Positions 18,821 to 28,511 are shown, counted from the stretch's first letter. The stretch: 39,668 bases of DNA from Chitinophaga pinensis (GCA_945878115.1 CAMDVD010000034.1:1-39668), one strand, 5' to 3'. Notes: generated by a model not told the origin, from the sequence alone. Numbers and translations: made by a program.

Positions 18821-19951
18821 ATGGAAACACAAACTGCTATCGATCCTATCGTGAATGCCACACAAGATTTTTTACCTTTATTAGGAACCGATTATGTAGA
18901 ACTGTATGTTGGCAACGCCAAACAAGCAGCGCATTATTATAAAACGGCTTTTGGCTTTCAGTCATTGGCATACGCAGGTCCTGAGACAGGCGTGCGTGAT
19001 AAAGTATCGTATGTTTTAGTACAAGACAAAATTAGATTAGTGCTTACCACCAACTTAAATTCTACCGGTGAAATATCAGAGCATCATCGCAAACATGGTG
19101 ATGGCGTAAAGGTATTGGCACTATGGGTAGATGATGCCTATGATGCTTACGAACAAACCACTTCACGTGGTGGCAAATCGTATTTGGAGCCCATGACCTT
19201 AACCGATGAACATGGTGAAATTCGCTTAAGCGGTATTCATACCTATGGCGAGGTGGTACATATTTTTGTAGAAAGAAAAAATTACAAGGGTGTATTTATG
19301 CCAGGTTTTGTTGAAATGAAAAGCGATTATAATCCTGCCCCAACAGGCCTTCGATATGTCGATCATTGTGTAGGCAACGTAGGCTGGAATCAAATGAATC
19401 CGTGGGTAAAGTTTTATGAAGATGTGATGGGCTTCCGAAATATTTTAAGCTTTGATGATAAAGATATTTCAACAGAATACAGCGCATTAATGAGCAAGGT
19501 AATGAGTAATGGAAATGGCTATGTCAAATTCCCTATCAATGAACCTGCTGAAGGAAAAAAACGAAGTCAAGTAGAAGAATATCTTGATTTTTATGAAGGT
19601 GAAGGCGTACAACATGTTGCCATTGCAACCAATAATATTATTGAAACTGTAACCGATTTAAAAAGTAGAGGTGTTGAATTTTTAAAAATTCCTGCTTCTT
19701 ATTACGAAACAGTTTTAGAGCGTGTAGGCGAAATTGATGAAGATTTAAAACCACTCAGTGAATTAGGGATATTAATTGACAGAGATGATGAAGGTTATCT
19801 ATTGCAAATTTTCACAAAACCTGTAGAAGATAGACCAACCATGTTCTTCGAAATTATACAACGTAAAGGTGCAAAGAGCTTTGGCAAAGGCAATTTCAAA
19901 GCATTGTTCGAAGCGTTGGAATTAGAGCAAGCGAATAGAGGGAATTTGTAA
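18821..19951 (+). CDS. hppD: 4-hydroxyphenylpyruvate dioxygenase
   Basis: Fe(II) enzyme of tyrosine catabolism that converts 4-hydroxyphenylpyruvate to homogentisate. It has two vicinal-oxygen-chelate domains (about 20-155 and 175-350). Iron ligands are His182 (YVDHCVGN), His265 (GVQHVAIAT) and Glu344 (FFEIIQRKG). The C-terminal gate helix GAKSFGKGNFKALFEALE is intact and 376 residues is normal. It stands alone here; homogentisate dioxygenase is not in the window. A TAATTTTA box at 18794-18801 lies about 20 nt upstream of the ATG. Confidence 0.96.
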   Translation: METQTAIDPIVNATQDFLPLLGTDYVELYVGNAKQAAHYYKTAFGFQSLAYAGPETGVRDKVSYVLVQDKIRLVLTTNLNSTGEISEHHRKHGDGVKVLALWVDDAYDAYEQTTSRGGKSYLEPMTLTDEHGEIRLSGIHTYGEVVHIFVERKNYKGVFMPGFVEMKSDYNPAPTGLRYVDHCVGNVGWNQMNPWVKFYEDVMGFRNILSFDDKDISTEYSALMSKVMSNGNGYVKFPINEPAEGKKRSQVEEYLDFYEGEGVQHVAIATNNIIETVTDLKSRGVEFLKIPASYYETVLERVGEIDEDLKPLSELGILIDRDDEGYLLQIFTKPVEDRPTMFFEIIQRKGAKSFGKGNFKALFEALELEQANRGNL

Positions 19952-19970
19952 TTTTTTTATTGAAGGAGTA

Positions 19971-20134
<164 letters not shown>

Positions 20135-20140
<6 letters not shown>

Positions 20141-21193
20141 TTTTATCCTCGGATCCACAATCCCATACAAGACATCTACCAAAACATTCATCACAATAAA
20201 AATAAAGGCAGTAAATAAAACAGAGCCCATCACAACTGGAAAGTCAAATTTATTTAAAGCATCTACAGTGATTTTGCCTATGCCTTTCCATCCGAAAATG
20301 TATTCAATAAAAAAGGAGCCTGCTAATAATTCCGCAAACCAACCAGAAACGGATGTGATGACAGGATTTAATGCGTTGCGTAACGCATGTTTCCAAACTA
20401 CTGCTTTTTTACTGAGCCCTTTTGCATACGCTGTCCGTATATAATCTTGACTGAGTACATCCAACATCGCACTGCGTGTGATTTGAACAATAATCGCCAA
20501 TGGACGAATAGATAATGTGAACACTGGCAGTATCAATGATTTCAGAATTAAATGTCTGCCTTGATAAGGGTCATAATCCCACATGGGAGATACAATACTT
20601 AATCCAGTATAATTGCGTAATAAAAACCCAAACACATAAGCAATCAAAATACCAGCAAAAAAAGAAGGCGCTGAAATACCCAATACACTTGTAAAAATTA
20701 CAGAAGTATCTACCCAAGTTCCTTTTTTCAATGCCGCAATAATGCCAAATAAAATACCAAAAATTGTAGCGAAAAATATCGCCAATCCTGCTAAAATAAA
20801 TGTACCAGGAAAGGCATCCAGCAACATACTGCTTACTTCTTTTTTGCTCTGGTAGGAACGACGCAAATATGGCGCTTTTAGTACTACATTATTTTGATTA
20901 CTAATGGAGAATATTTTTGTATAATCATATTTCTCCATGTCTTCTTTCGTATTTCCATGAATGGCAAGAGGCGATAAATCATTTACATAAAAAAGAAATT
21001 GTAAGTATACAGGTTTGTCTAAATACAATTCCTTACGAATATTTTCCAATGATTTTGCATCACTTCTTTGCCCCATCGTTAACCTCGCAGGATCGGCTGG
21101 AAGCAAAACAAAAAACAGCACAAATACAATTCCAACTACGCCAAGTAATACCAAAAAACTATTTAGAACTTTACGAAGTAGGAATGGTAACAC
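20135..21193 (-). CDS. oligopeptide/dipeptide ABC transporter permease (DppB-like)
   Basis: A 352-residue inner-membrane permease of the DppB/OppB type. TM1 is at about residues 8-32, followed by the typical ADPARLTMGQR segment, a ~100-residue periplasmic loop, and five more membrane segments. The EAA coupling loop is visible as YIRTAYAKGLSKKAVVWKHALRNALNP, and the C-terminus VLYGIVDPRIK is typical. The start codon is GTG (21191-21193). The partner permease, ATPases and binding protein are not adjacent, so the rest of the transporter must be elsewhere. Confidence 0.9.
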
Positions 21194-21225
21194 CTGTTTA
21201 TTTTATTAATCTTGAAAGAAATAAC

Positions 21226-22449
21226 TTAATGCGACTGCGTAGTATCTTCTACAACTGGAGCCGTTGCAAACAAAGGAATTGCATTATCCTTAGTATCTAA
21301 ATTCAAAGTGGAATACTTAGGATAATCCAAATAACTCCATTTACCTTTCACATCACCAGCATGCATTAACATCAATCCAGGATTTGTGCGCATAGCAGTC
21401 TTAATTACCGTTCCATCCGTACTATAAAATGGTATATCTAAATGATACTTTGTAGTAAATTCTTTGGTGGCAATATCATCGGATCCACTCAAGCCCAATA
21501 CTAGAATATTATTTTTCTTACATGTATTTACCAGTTCCACAAGTTTCTCTATATTACTTGTATTTGCCTTGGTAATATTTTCACTAAATAATAAAAACAC
21601 ATTTCCACTGTAGTTTAAAATAGTCTCTGTCTGCACATTGCCATCATAATCCGTAATACCAAAATCATGTATTTTAGGTTCGTTTTCTGCTTCTTTAACA
21701 AGGTCACTAATTTGACTAACAAAATGCCAAGTTGAGTCTTGCCATGGATAATCCTTTTCAGTGAAGTTTTTATTAACACCACCTTTTTCATAGACAAATT
21801 TAGTTTCATAAACTGCAGGTCTATACGTCGAATCCGGTGTCATCTCATGTAATATATTATTACCTACTTTGTACGCCAAACAATCCTTAAATGGTAAATG
21901 TTGTAATACATACCATTGTACACCAAAACAAAATACTAATGTGAGTACCATTATAGAACCAGCAATTTTATTGGAAAATAATTGCGCAATCCTATTTCTA
22001 AACAATAATAAGACTAAGATGAGCGCTAATAAAATCAAGTCCTTGACGAATGTTTCCATGGCAGTCAATTTGATGCAATCCCCAAAGCAACCACATTCTT
22101 TTACATTGCCACTAAACAATGCATAAGCGGTTAAGAAGGTAAAGAACAAAGTCAATAAAAAGATGAGATAGGAAAATAATTTGTAGCGATAACCAATGAG
22201 AATCGCTATTCCAGCCACTATTTCAAAAGTGATCATCAAAATAGAAAATGGCAATGCATAACCATGCAACCATTCCATCAGCTTAGGCATAAAATGATCT
22301 TTGCTTGCGAAGGCTTCAAAAAATTCACCCATTTTATAGGCAAGTCCGGATGGATCATTGGCTTTTACCAAACCAGAAAAAATAAATAATACGCCTACTA
22401 TCAATCGTATTAATCCAAGAAAAAAATTAAGTATTTTACTGCCGTTCAT
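21226..22449 (-). CDS. DoxX/BT_3928-family membrane protein
   Basis: A 407-residue protein with four to five N-terminal membrane segments (about 12-185) of the DoxX/MauE type and a periplasmic C-terminal half that resembles a thioredoxin-like fold without a CxxC pair. A cysteine motif CGCFGDC lies after the third membrane segment, as in MauE/DoxX redox-linked proteins. It matches the BT_3928-type family of Bacteroidota. Its biochemical role is unknown; a redox role is inferred. A perfect TAtaTTTG box (22473-22480) lies 23 nt upstream. Confidence 0.82.
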   Translation of the reverse strand: MNGSKILNFFLGLIRLIVGVLFIFSGLVKANDPSGLAYKMGEFFEAFASKDHFMPKLMEWLHGYALPFSILMITFEIVAGIAILIGYRYKLFSYLIFLLTLFFTFLTAYALFSGNVKECGCFGDCIKLTAMETFVKDLILLALILVLLLFRNRIAQLFSNKIAGSIMVLTLVFCFGVQWYVLQHLPFKDCLAYKVGNNILHEMTPDSTYRPAVYETKFVYEKGGVNKNFTEKDYPWQDSTWHFVSQISDLVKEAENEPKIHDFGITDYDGNVQTETILNYSGNVFLLFSENITKANTSNIEKLVELVNTCKKNNILVLGLSGSDDIATKEFTTKYHLDIPFYSTDGTVIKTAMRTNPGLMLMHAGDVKGKWSYLDYPKYSTLNLDTKDNAIPLFATAPVVEDTTQSH

Positions 22450-22472
22450 ATGGTTTATATTTTTTAACTGGA

Positions 22473-22480
22473 CAAATATA
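22473..22480 (-). promoter_or_regulatory. -7 promoter box for the DoxX-family gene
   Basis: TATATTTG on the minus strand, a perfect TAnnTTTG match 23 nt before the ATG at 22449. Confidence 0.55.
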
Positions 22481-22660
22481 ATTGGAAATGCTGTTTGAAC
22501 TTTTACAATTTTGAAAATAGAATCCTAATGAGGAAAATCCAAAATCAAAAAAATCCAAATTCCAATTTCCAAAAATGACCTTGAAATCATTTATTTTTTT
22601 TATCATTACAATGTAAATCAGGTTATACTAAATAAGTAATAAAGAATAGGTTTGTAGAGT

Positions 22661-22792
22661 GGATGTATTGCGGCAACGATTGCAGTGGAAATCCTTTTTG
22701 CTGCGAAGCAAGCAAAAAGATTGAAACGGAAAGCGTGATTGCCGCCCAAAATATACTGTAGCATTTATTTTTTTTTCAAAAAATACGCTACA
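22661..22792 (-). repeat. structured dispersed repeat, copy 2 (inverted)
   Basis: Reverse-complement copy of the element at 10173-10302, holding both the GCGGCAA / TTGCCGC nested hairpin part and the CTGTAGC / GCTACA hairpin part. It lies directly upstream of the SpmAB-like gene. The rest of the 22450-22839 gap is A/T-rich, with a degenerate CCAAAATCAAAAAAATCC stretch near 22540 and no gene. Confidence 0.85.
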
Positions 22793-22839
22793 ATAGAACC
22801 TCTAGTTACATTTTTAGTATCGCCATAAATTAAAAGTAT

Positions 22840-24087
22840 ATGGTATTGAATTATGTTTGGATATTCTTTTTTGTAGCCTCATTTGTAGTTGCTATTATTA
22901 AGACCATTTTTCCACAAGTGGATGCCGATCATGTAATATTCAAAACCTTAGTAGATGGGCTTTTCGATGCAGCAGAAAGTAGTGTAATGAAAGTCGCATT
23001 GCCCTTAACCGGCGTGCTTACTTTCTTCATGGGCTTATTGAAAATTGGCGAAAAAGCTGGCGCAATTAATTTTCTTTCTCGACTTATCGGTCCTTTTCTA
23101 ACTCGTCTATTTCCTGAGGTTCCAAAAAATCATCCTGCCATTGGACAGATGGTCATGAATTTTTCTGCCAATCTATTAGGACTTGATAATGCAGCAACAC
23201 CTTTCGGATTAAAAGCCATGCAAAGCCTACAAGAGCTTAATCCTGAAAAAGAAAAAGCCAGCAATGCACAAATTATGTTTTTGGTTTTGCATACATCTGG
23301 GCTAACCTTGATACCGCTTACCATCATGGCATACCGCGCCAGTAATGGCTCACACAATGTAACCAGCATTTTTATTCCTTGTGTGTTGGCGACAGTCATT
23401 GCTACATTAATGAGCATTTTTATTGTAGGCGCCGTTCAAAAAATAAAATTTGATTATGTGGTTTGTTCTTGGATACTAGGCATTCTTTGTTTCGTCGTTT
23501 TTTTAATTGGTATGGTCGATCATATGGATGCCCGACAAAAAGATATATTCTCCAACTTATTTGGAAATGTTTTATTACTTCTTATTGTTGTTGGATTTAT
23601 CGTTGCAGGCCTCATCAAGAAGGTACACGTTTTTGATGCATTTATAGAAGGTGCAAAAGAAGGTTTTGAAGTCGTGCTAAAAATCATTCCTTACTTAGTT
23701 GGTTTGCTTGTTGCTGTTCGTGTATTTCGTGATAGTGGCGCATTGCAATATGTGAATGATGGCATTTCTTATCTGCTCACTTTAACAGGAATGAATACAG
23801 ATTTTGTTCCTGCACTTCCAGTCGCACTCATGAAACCCTTTAGTGGCAGCGGTGCTAGAGGATTGCTTCTCGATATTTACAAAAATCCATTGTATGGTCC
23901 AGATAGCTTTGTTGGTAATACGGCAAGCATTTTACAAGGAAGTGCGGATACTACTTTTTATATAATAGCACTTTACTTTGGATCGGTTGGTATAAAAAAT
24001 ATTCGCTATGCTGTCTGGGCAGGATTACTCGCTGATTTTCTCGGTGTCATCGCAGCGATATGTATAGCCTATTTATTTTTTCATTAA
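22840..24087 (+). CDS. nucleoside-recognition / spore maturation protein A+B fusion (SpmAB-like)
   Basis: A 415-residue inner-membrane protein in which the SpmA-like half (about 1-215) and SpmB-like half (about 240-415) are joined in one chain, the common form in Bacteroidota. Each half carries a nucleoside-recognition (Gate) domain: ALPLTGVLTFFMGLLKIGEKAG with NLLGLDNAATPFGLKAM in the first, and GAKEGFEVVLKIIPYLVGLLVA with PFSGSGARG in the second. The transported substrate is unknown. Inverted copies of a dispersed repeat lie on both sides of the gene. Confidence 0.88.
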   Translation: MVLNYVWIFFFVASFVVAIIKTIFPQVDADHVIFKTLVDGLFDAAESSVMKVALPLTGVLTFFMGLLKIGEKAGAINFLSRLIGPFLTRLFPEVPKNHPAIGQMVMNFSANLLGLDNAATPFGLKAMQSLQELNPEKEKASNAQIMFLVLHTSGLTLIPLTIMAYRASNGSHNVTSIFIPCVLATVIATLMSIFIVGAVQKIKFDYVVCSWILGILCFVVFLIGMVDHMDARQKDIFSNLFGNVLLLLIVVGFIVAGLIKKVHVFDAFIEGAKEGFEVVLKIIPYLVGLLVAVRVFRDSGALQYVNDGISYLLTLTGMNTDFVPALPVALMKPFSGSGARGLLLDIYKNPLYGPDSFVGNTASILQGSADTTFYIIALYFGSVGIKNIRYAVWAGLLADFLGVIAAICIAYLFFH

Positions 24088-24123
24088 AGCCATTGATTTA
24101 TATACATTCTAATGAGAAATATT

Positions 24124-24210
24124 TGGGCGGCACACACGCTTTTCGTTCCAATCTTTTTGCTTGCTCCGCAGCAAAAAGGATTTCCACTGCAATCGTTGCC
24201 GCAATACAGG
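24124..24210 (+). repeat. structured dispersed repeat, copy 3 (partial)
   Basis: Direct-orientation copy of part B of the element at 10173-10302. GCGGCA (24127-24132) pairs with TGCCGC (24197-24202), and inside it CTTTTTGC pairs with GCAAAAAG. The CTGTAGC hairpin part is missing. It lies just downstream of the SpmAB-like gene, opposite in orientation to copy 2. Confidence 0.82.
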
Positions 24211-24298
24211 AATCCTATACATGATTAGTTCCTACATTTTATTTTAGTCGAAGCAAATTTCTTTTTGATATTAAGCCTCTTGCATTATTTTTACCCCC

Positions 24299-25264
24299 AT
24301 GCATTCATTCCACGAATTATTAGAGCAATTTGAAATATTTTTTTCAAAGCACAAATTTCCCGACAGTCCTGCAACGCTGTATGAACCTTGTAGTTATTTA
24401 TTGCACATGGGTGGCAAACGGGTGCGACCAGTTTTATGTTTGATGGGTCATGAATTATTTACGCCTTTAAATGATAACTCTTGGAATACTGCCACTGCAG
24501 TAGAACTATTTCACAATTTCACCTTAATGCATGACGACATCATGGACAACGCACCATTACGTCGAGGTGTTACTACTGTGCATGAAAAGTATAATCTTGC
24601 TACTGGAATACTTTCAGGCGATGTCATGAGTATTTACGCCTACCAACACTTGAATAAAGTGGACACATCTTATATCCATGCAGTGATGGCATTATTTAAT
24701 CAAACAGCCATACAAATCTGCGAAGGACAGCAACTCGACATGGATTTTGAGAAAAGAGATATAGTAAGTCTGGAAGAATATTTGGAAATGATTCGCTTAA
24801 AAACATCCGTATTATTGGGTACTTCCATCAAACTTGGCGCAATGTTAGGAGGCGCCACAGAAGGTTGTTCAGAGATACTTAGTCAATTTGGCAATTCCTT
24901 GGGTATGGCTTTTCAATTGCGAGATGATTATTTAGACACATTCGGCGATACCAATAAAACTGGAAAACAAATTGGTGGAGATATTTTAGCGAATAAAAAA
25001 ACATACCTTTTGGCTAAAGCATTTGAAATTGTAGATGTGAATCAAAAAATAGTATTACAAGAATTATTGAAGAGAAATGACCAAGAAAAAATTCAAGATA
25101 TTATTGCCTTCTTCAATTCTATCCAGTTAAAAAATTATATTGAAGAAGAAATCGAAAACTATTCTAAAAAAGCATATTTCTTTCTAGAAAAAACACCGGT
25201 TATTTCATCGAGAAAAAAGAATTTGTTGGAAGTAACGGATATGCTTTTACATCGAGAAAAATAA
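24299..25264 (+). CDS. polyprenyl (trans-isoprenyl) diphosphate synthase
   Basis: Condenses isopentenyl diphosphate with allylic diphosphates to build isoprenoid chains, for example quinone side chains. The 321-residue all-helical protein has the first aspartate-rich motif DDIMD (79-83) followed by PLRRG, and the second, DDYLD (209-213). MGGKRVRP near residue 38 binds diphosphate. Product chain length cannot be assigned with confidence; a geranylgeranyl- or farnesyl-like enzyme is possible. A TATTTTTA box (24286-24293) ends about 5 nt before the ATG, suggesting a leaderless message. Confidence 0.93.
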   Translation: MHSFHELLEQFEIFFSKHKFPDSPATLYEPCSYLLHMGGKRVRPVLCLMGHELFTPLNDNSWNTATAVELFHNFTLMHDDIMDNAPLRRGVTTVHEKYNLATGILSGDVMSIYAYQHLNKVDTSYIHAVMALFNQTAIQICEGQQLDMDFEKRDIVSLEEYLEMIRLKTSVLLGTSIKLGAMLGGATEGCSEILSQFGNSLGMAFQLRDDYLDTFGDTNKTGKQIGGDILANKKTYLLAKAFEIVDVNQKIVLQELLKRNDQEKIQDIIAFFNSIQLKNYIEEEIENYSKKAYFFLEKTPVISSRKKNLLEVTDMLLHREK

Positions 25265-25286
25265 GTAGGCTGGATACTTAAAATGC

Positions 25287-26378
25287 CTATGGTATCAAAG
25301 CCATAAAATCATCAAATAAATATCGAGAATCATGTGGTCCAGGAGTAGCCTCAGGATGATATTGTACCGAAAAAACTGGCTTCGATTTCATTTTGATTCC
25401 TTCCAGTGATTGGTCGTTTAAATTGATATGCGTTATCTCCAATTCTGCATGATTGGCTACAGAATCATAGTCAACTGCAAATCCATGATTTTGAGTTGAT
25501 ATTTCGCTTTTCATGGTTGCCAAATGCAATACAGGATGATTTAATCCACGATGTCCATGGTGCATTTTGAATGTGGTTGCGCCATTGGCTAAAGCAAGTA
25601 ATTGGTGCCCAAGACAAATACCAAACATGGGTTTATTGGTGGCCAAAATTTCTTTAATGGTGTCTACTGCAAACTGCATGGCAGAAGGATCTCCAGGTCC
25701 ATTGCTCAAAAAATAAGCATTCGGTACAAAAGCTTCTAACTCAGCAAATGAAGTTCGTTCAGGGAATATTTTCAAATACGCACCACGATCTACCATACAT
25801 TGCAAGATATTTTTCTTTACCCCAAAATCAAGTACAGCTATCCTTTTTGCAGAACTTTCATCGCCTAAAGTATAGGCCTCTTTCGTACTCACTTTGGAAG
25901 ACAATACCAAACCTTCCATGGATGGCACTTCAGAAAGTAGATTACGCAATTCATCCAAATCTTTAATTTCTGAAGAAATAATACAATTCATAGCTCCCTT
26001 ATCGCGAACGTGAGCAACTAAAGCTCTAGTGTCAATCTCATGAATACCAACTACATTATTTTTCTTTAAATAATCTTCCAACGAAGAATCAGCTAGCGAT
26101 CTTGAATATTTTTCAGAGAAATTTTTACAAATCAATCCTGAAATTTTTACTGAATCACTTTCTACATCCACTTCCTTGGCACCATAATTCCCAATATGGG
26201 CAGTATTCATGATAATTATTTGTCCGTAATAAGAAGGATCCGTAAAGACTTCTTGATATCCAGTCATTCCGGTATTAAAACAAATTTCTCCAGTTGTAGT
26301 TCCTATGGCTCCCATAGATTTACCTGTAAATAAAGTACCGTCAGAAAGAAGTAAATAGGTGGTAGTTTGTACGTTCAT
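25287..26378 (-). CDS. carA: carbamoyl-phosphate synthase small subunit
   Basis: Glutamine amidotransferase subunit that feeds ammonia to CarB to make carbamoyl phosphate for pyrimidines and arginine. The N-terminal CPSase small-chain domain is followed by a class I glutaminase with nucleophile Cys in FGICLGHQ and His/Glu in VQYHPEATPGP. I start it at the internal ATG at 26376-26378 (MNVQTTTYLLLSDG), giving 363 residues, because the 42 preceding codons do not match the family and overlap the promoter. carB is not in the window. A perfect TAnnTTTG box sits 6 nt upstream of the ATG. Confidence 0.94.
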   Translation of the reverse strand: MNVQTTTYLLLSDGTLFTGKSMGAIGTTTGEICFNTGMTGYQEVFTDPSYYGQIIIMNTAHIGNYGAKEVDVESDSVKISGLICKNFSEKYSRSLADSSLEDYLKKNNVVGIHEIDTRALVAHVRDKGAMNCIISSEIKDLDELRNLLSEVPSMEGLVLSSKVSTKEAYTLGDESSAKRIAVLDFGVKKNILQCMVDRGAYLKIFPERTSFAELEAFVPNAYFLSNGPGDPSAMQFAVDTIKEILATNKPMFGICLGHQLLALANGATTFKMHHGHRGLNHPVLHLATMKSEISTQNHGFAVDYDSVANHAELEITHINLNDQSLEGIKMKSKPVFSVQYHPEATPGPHDSRYLFDDFMALIP

Positions 26379-26384
26379 GAAGCG

Positions 26385-26392
26385 CAAATCTA
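26385..26392 (-). promoter_or_regulatory. -7 promoter box immediately before carA
   Basis: TAGATTTG on the minus strand, a perfect TAnnTTTG match. It leaves only 6 nt before the chosen carA ATG, which supports that start and suggests a leaderless mRNA. Confidence 0.6.
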
Positions 26393-26535
26393 ATATGCAA
26401 CAAGCATAAAATGGATGATGTGAATAAAAATATAGAATTGTGAAAATCCAATTTAATTCTACACTAAAAGAAGTAGTAGTAAAAATAGATTTATTTCGCT
26501 GCATACGAATTGAAACATCTACAACAATAGTTCCC

Positions 26536-26543
26536 TATTTTTG
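26536..26543 (+). promoter_or_regulatory. -7 promoter box immediately before rimM
   Basis: TATTTTTG, a perfect TAnnTTTG match, 7 nt before the ATG at 26551. It supports starting rimM there rather than at the upstream in-frame ATG at 26440. Confidence 0.6.
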
Positions 26544-26550
26544 CGGCAAT

Positions 26551-27051
26551 ATGATTTCGATTGGAAAAATAAAATCACTACATGGAATAAAAGGGCAAGT
26601 GCTTTTTGTACATCATTTACAGCATCCTTTTGATGAAGAACAATTAGATGCGGTATTGATAGAAATTTGGGAAAATAGTTTTATCCCCTATTTTATAGAA
26701 GAAATAAATGCGATTAGTGATACGGAAATGATACTTACCATAGAAGGTATTCAGGATAGAAATATCGCCATGCAATTATTAAATAAAAAAGTGTACGCCC
26801 CTAATGTGGCCACTTCCATAAATCTTGAAAATAATTGGCTATCTCTAATGACATATCAGGTTCTAGATGAGGAGCAGCAATTAATCGGTGAAATAAAGGA
26901 TGTCTATATCAATGGCAAACAAACTTTATTAGAGGTTCTCTATCAAAACAAGTTAGTATTATTACCTATTTCAGATGAATTATTAATTCAGGTAGATAGA
27001 ACAAACAAAACGGTTCAGCTTCGATTAGCAGAAGGTATATTGGATCTATAA
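26551..27051 (+). CDS. rimM: 16S rRNA processing protein RimM
   Basis: Assists maturation of the 30S subunit head through contact with ribosomal protein S19. The chosen start MISIGKIKSLHGIKGQVLF gives 166 residues and the usual RimM N-terminal barrel opening (G-K-I-x-x-x-H-G-x-x-G); an upstream in-frame ATG would add 37 unrelated residues across the promoter box. The C-terminal PRC-barrel-like half (about 90-166) includes YINGKQTLLEV and LLPISDELLIQVD. trmD follows after 10 bp, the conserved rimM-trmD order. Confidence 0.92.
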   Translation: MISIGKIKSLHGIKGQVLFVHHLQHPFDEEQLDAVLIEIWENSFIPYFIEEINAISDTEMILTIEGIQDRNIAMQLLNKKVYAPNVATSINLENNWLSLMTYQVLDEEQQLIGEIKDVYINGKQTLLEVLYQNKLVLLPISDELLIQVDRTNKTVQLRLAEGILDL

Positions 27052-27061
27052 AAAACTCAAC

Positions 27062-27733
27062 ATGCGTATTGATATTATAACTGTAATGCCCGAATTGTTA
27101 GAAAGTCCTTTTAATCATTCCATCCTAAAACGTGCAAAAGAACGTGGTTTACTCCATATCCATTTGCACCAATTGCGTGATTACGCTATTAACAAGCACG
27201 GTCAAGTAGATGATATGCAATATGGAGGTGGTGCGGGTATGGTCATGATGTGCGAACCGCTTGCAAAAGTGATTGAAAAATTAAAAGGAGAACGTGATTA
27301 TGATGACATCATTTATTTGACACCAGATGGTATAACCTTGCATCAAAAAATTGCCAATACACTATCTTTAAAAGAAAATCTAATGTTGATTTGTGGACAT
27401 TATAAAGGTATAGACCAGCGCATAAGAGATTTGTATGTAACACTTGAAATTTCCATTGGTGATTATGTGTTAAGTGGTGGAGAATTAGCCGCTGCAGTCT
27501 TAGTGGACGGTATTGCCCGTCTAATTCCTGGGGTATTAAATGACGAAACCTCCGCGTTAACGGATTCTCATCAAGATGGGTTATTGGCACCTCCGATATA
27601 TACTCGTCCAGCTGAATTTCAAGGATTAAAAGTGCCCGAAGTATTACTCAATGGTAACTTTAAATTAATTGATGAATGGCGCGAAATGGAAGCATTAAAA
27701 CGAACCCAAGAAAGAAGACCAGAATTGTTGTAA
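27062..27733 (+). CDS. trmD: tRNA (guanine-N1)-methyltransferase TrmD
   Basis: Methylates G37 at N1 in tRNAs with G36-G37, preventing +1 frameshifting; uses SAM through a SPOUT trefoil knot. Knot motifs LICGHYKGIDQRIRD and EISIGDYVLSGGELAA are present, as is DMQYGGGAGMVMMCEPL near residue 55. The C-terminal region includes YTRPAEFQGLKVPEVLLNG. At 223 residues it has the compact family size. It lies 10 bp after rimM in one operon and converges on the FtsB-like gene. Confidence 0.97.
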   Translation: MRIDIITVMPELLESPFNHSILKRAKERGLLHIHLHQLRDYAINKHGQVDDMQYGGGAGMVMMCEPLAKVIEKLKGERDYDDIIYLTPDGITLHQKIANTLSLKENLMLICGHYKGIDQRIRDLYVTLEISIGDYVLSGGELAAAVLVDGIARLIPGVLNDETSALTDSHQDGLLAPPIYTRPAEFQGLKVPEVLLNGNFKLIDEWREMEALKRTQERRPELL

Positions 27734-27768
27734 TCTACAAATAAATGAAAACAAATGAAAAACTGAGT

Positions 27769-28065
27769 TTAAGGTGTGTTTTTTACTGTATCAAAAACAA
27801 AAACATCCTCATGTTGGGTTTTCATATAATACTTTTCTCGAGCATATTTTTCCAGTGTAGCAGAATCAGTTTGCAAAGCTTTTTTTTCGGCTTGTAAACG
27901 GCTCACTTCCTTATCTAAATATTCAATTTTGGTATTCATCTCATGCAATTCTTCTCTCAATTTATACTGAGAAACGATATCATATTGTGCAAAAAATGCT
28001 ACCCATACTACAAAAACTACGGTGACAATAAAATATTTATTTTTAATTATTCGGAGTAGAAACAT
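27769..28065 (-). CDS. FtsB/DivIC-like septum formation protein
   Basis: A 98-residue bitopic protein: a short cytoplasmic tail, one membrane helix (about residues 9-27), then a coiled coil (about 33-70, with heptads in LREELHEMNTKIEYLDKEVSRLQAEK) and the conserved segment LEKYAREKYYMK, the FtsB/DivIC signature. This family links the FtsQ-FtsL division complex at the septum. It lies 27 bp after yajC on the same strand. Confidence 0.82.
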   Translation of the reverse strand: MFLLRIIKNKYFIVTVVFVVWVAFFAQYDIVSQYKLREELHEMNTKIEYLDKEVSRLQAEKKALQTDSATLEKYAREKYYMKTQHEDVFVFDTVKNTP

Positions 28066-28092
28066 TTCTGGTAAAGAAAATAGTGAATGTAA

Positions 28093-28437
28093 TTAGGCTT
28101 TCACTTCTGCACTCATTTTTTTGCGCAGTGCCATTGTCATTTCCATAGAAACTGCACTTTTATCCATTTTAATAATTGTATTTCTATCTATTTCAACTGC
28201 CAAAGTGCCATCATCATTCATACGAACAATTTTGCCATAAATACCAGCACTAGTGACTATGGATTCACCTGCATTAGTCGAATTTGAAAATTCTTTTTGT
28301 TCCTTCGCTTTCTTCATTTGTGGACGAATCATAAAAAAGTACATAACCGCTATCATCCCCGCCATAAATATAATATTCATCATAGGATTCGGTTTTCCAC
28401 CTTCGCTAGCCATTAATAAAAAGTCTACTGTGCTCAT
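28093..28437 (-). CDS. yajC: preprotein translocase subunit YajC
   Basis: A 114-residue single-pass inner-membrane protein of the SecDF-YajC accessory complex. The membrane helix (about 22-40) is followed by the family motif FFMIRPQMKKAKEQKEF, then a small soluble domain with GIYGKIVRMNDDGTLAVEID. It stands in the nusB-DUF1573-yajC order seen often in Bacteroidota. Confidence 0.92.
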   Translation of the reverse strand: MSTVDFLLMASEGGKPNPMMNIIFMAGMIAVMYFFMIRPQMKKAKEQKEFSNSTNAGESIVTSAGIYGKIVRMNDDGTLAVEIDRNTIIKMDKSAVSMEMTMALRKKMSAEVKA

Positions 28438-28511
28438 ATGTTATTTTCTATTTTTTAAAGTGCCCAAAAGTAGTTGTTTCAAAGGAATGAAACTAGTATT
28501 TGCAAGACTAT

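Noticed and set aside
26379-26504. 42-residue N-terminal extension of CarA
   Set aside because: Does not match CarA, covers the carA promoter box and overlaps the rimM leader on the other strand.
26440-26550. 37-residue N-terminal extension of RimM
   Set aside because: Lies across the TATTTTTG promoter box, and the family N-terminus begins at the ATG at 26551.
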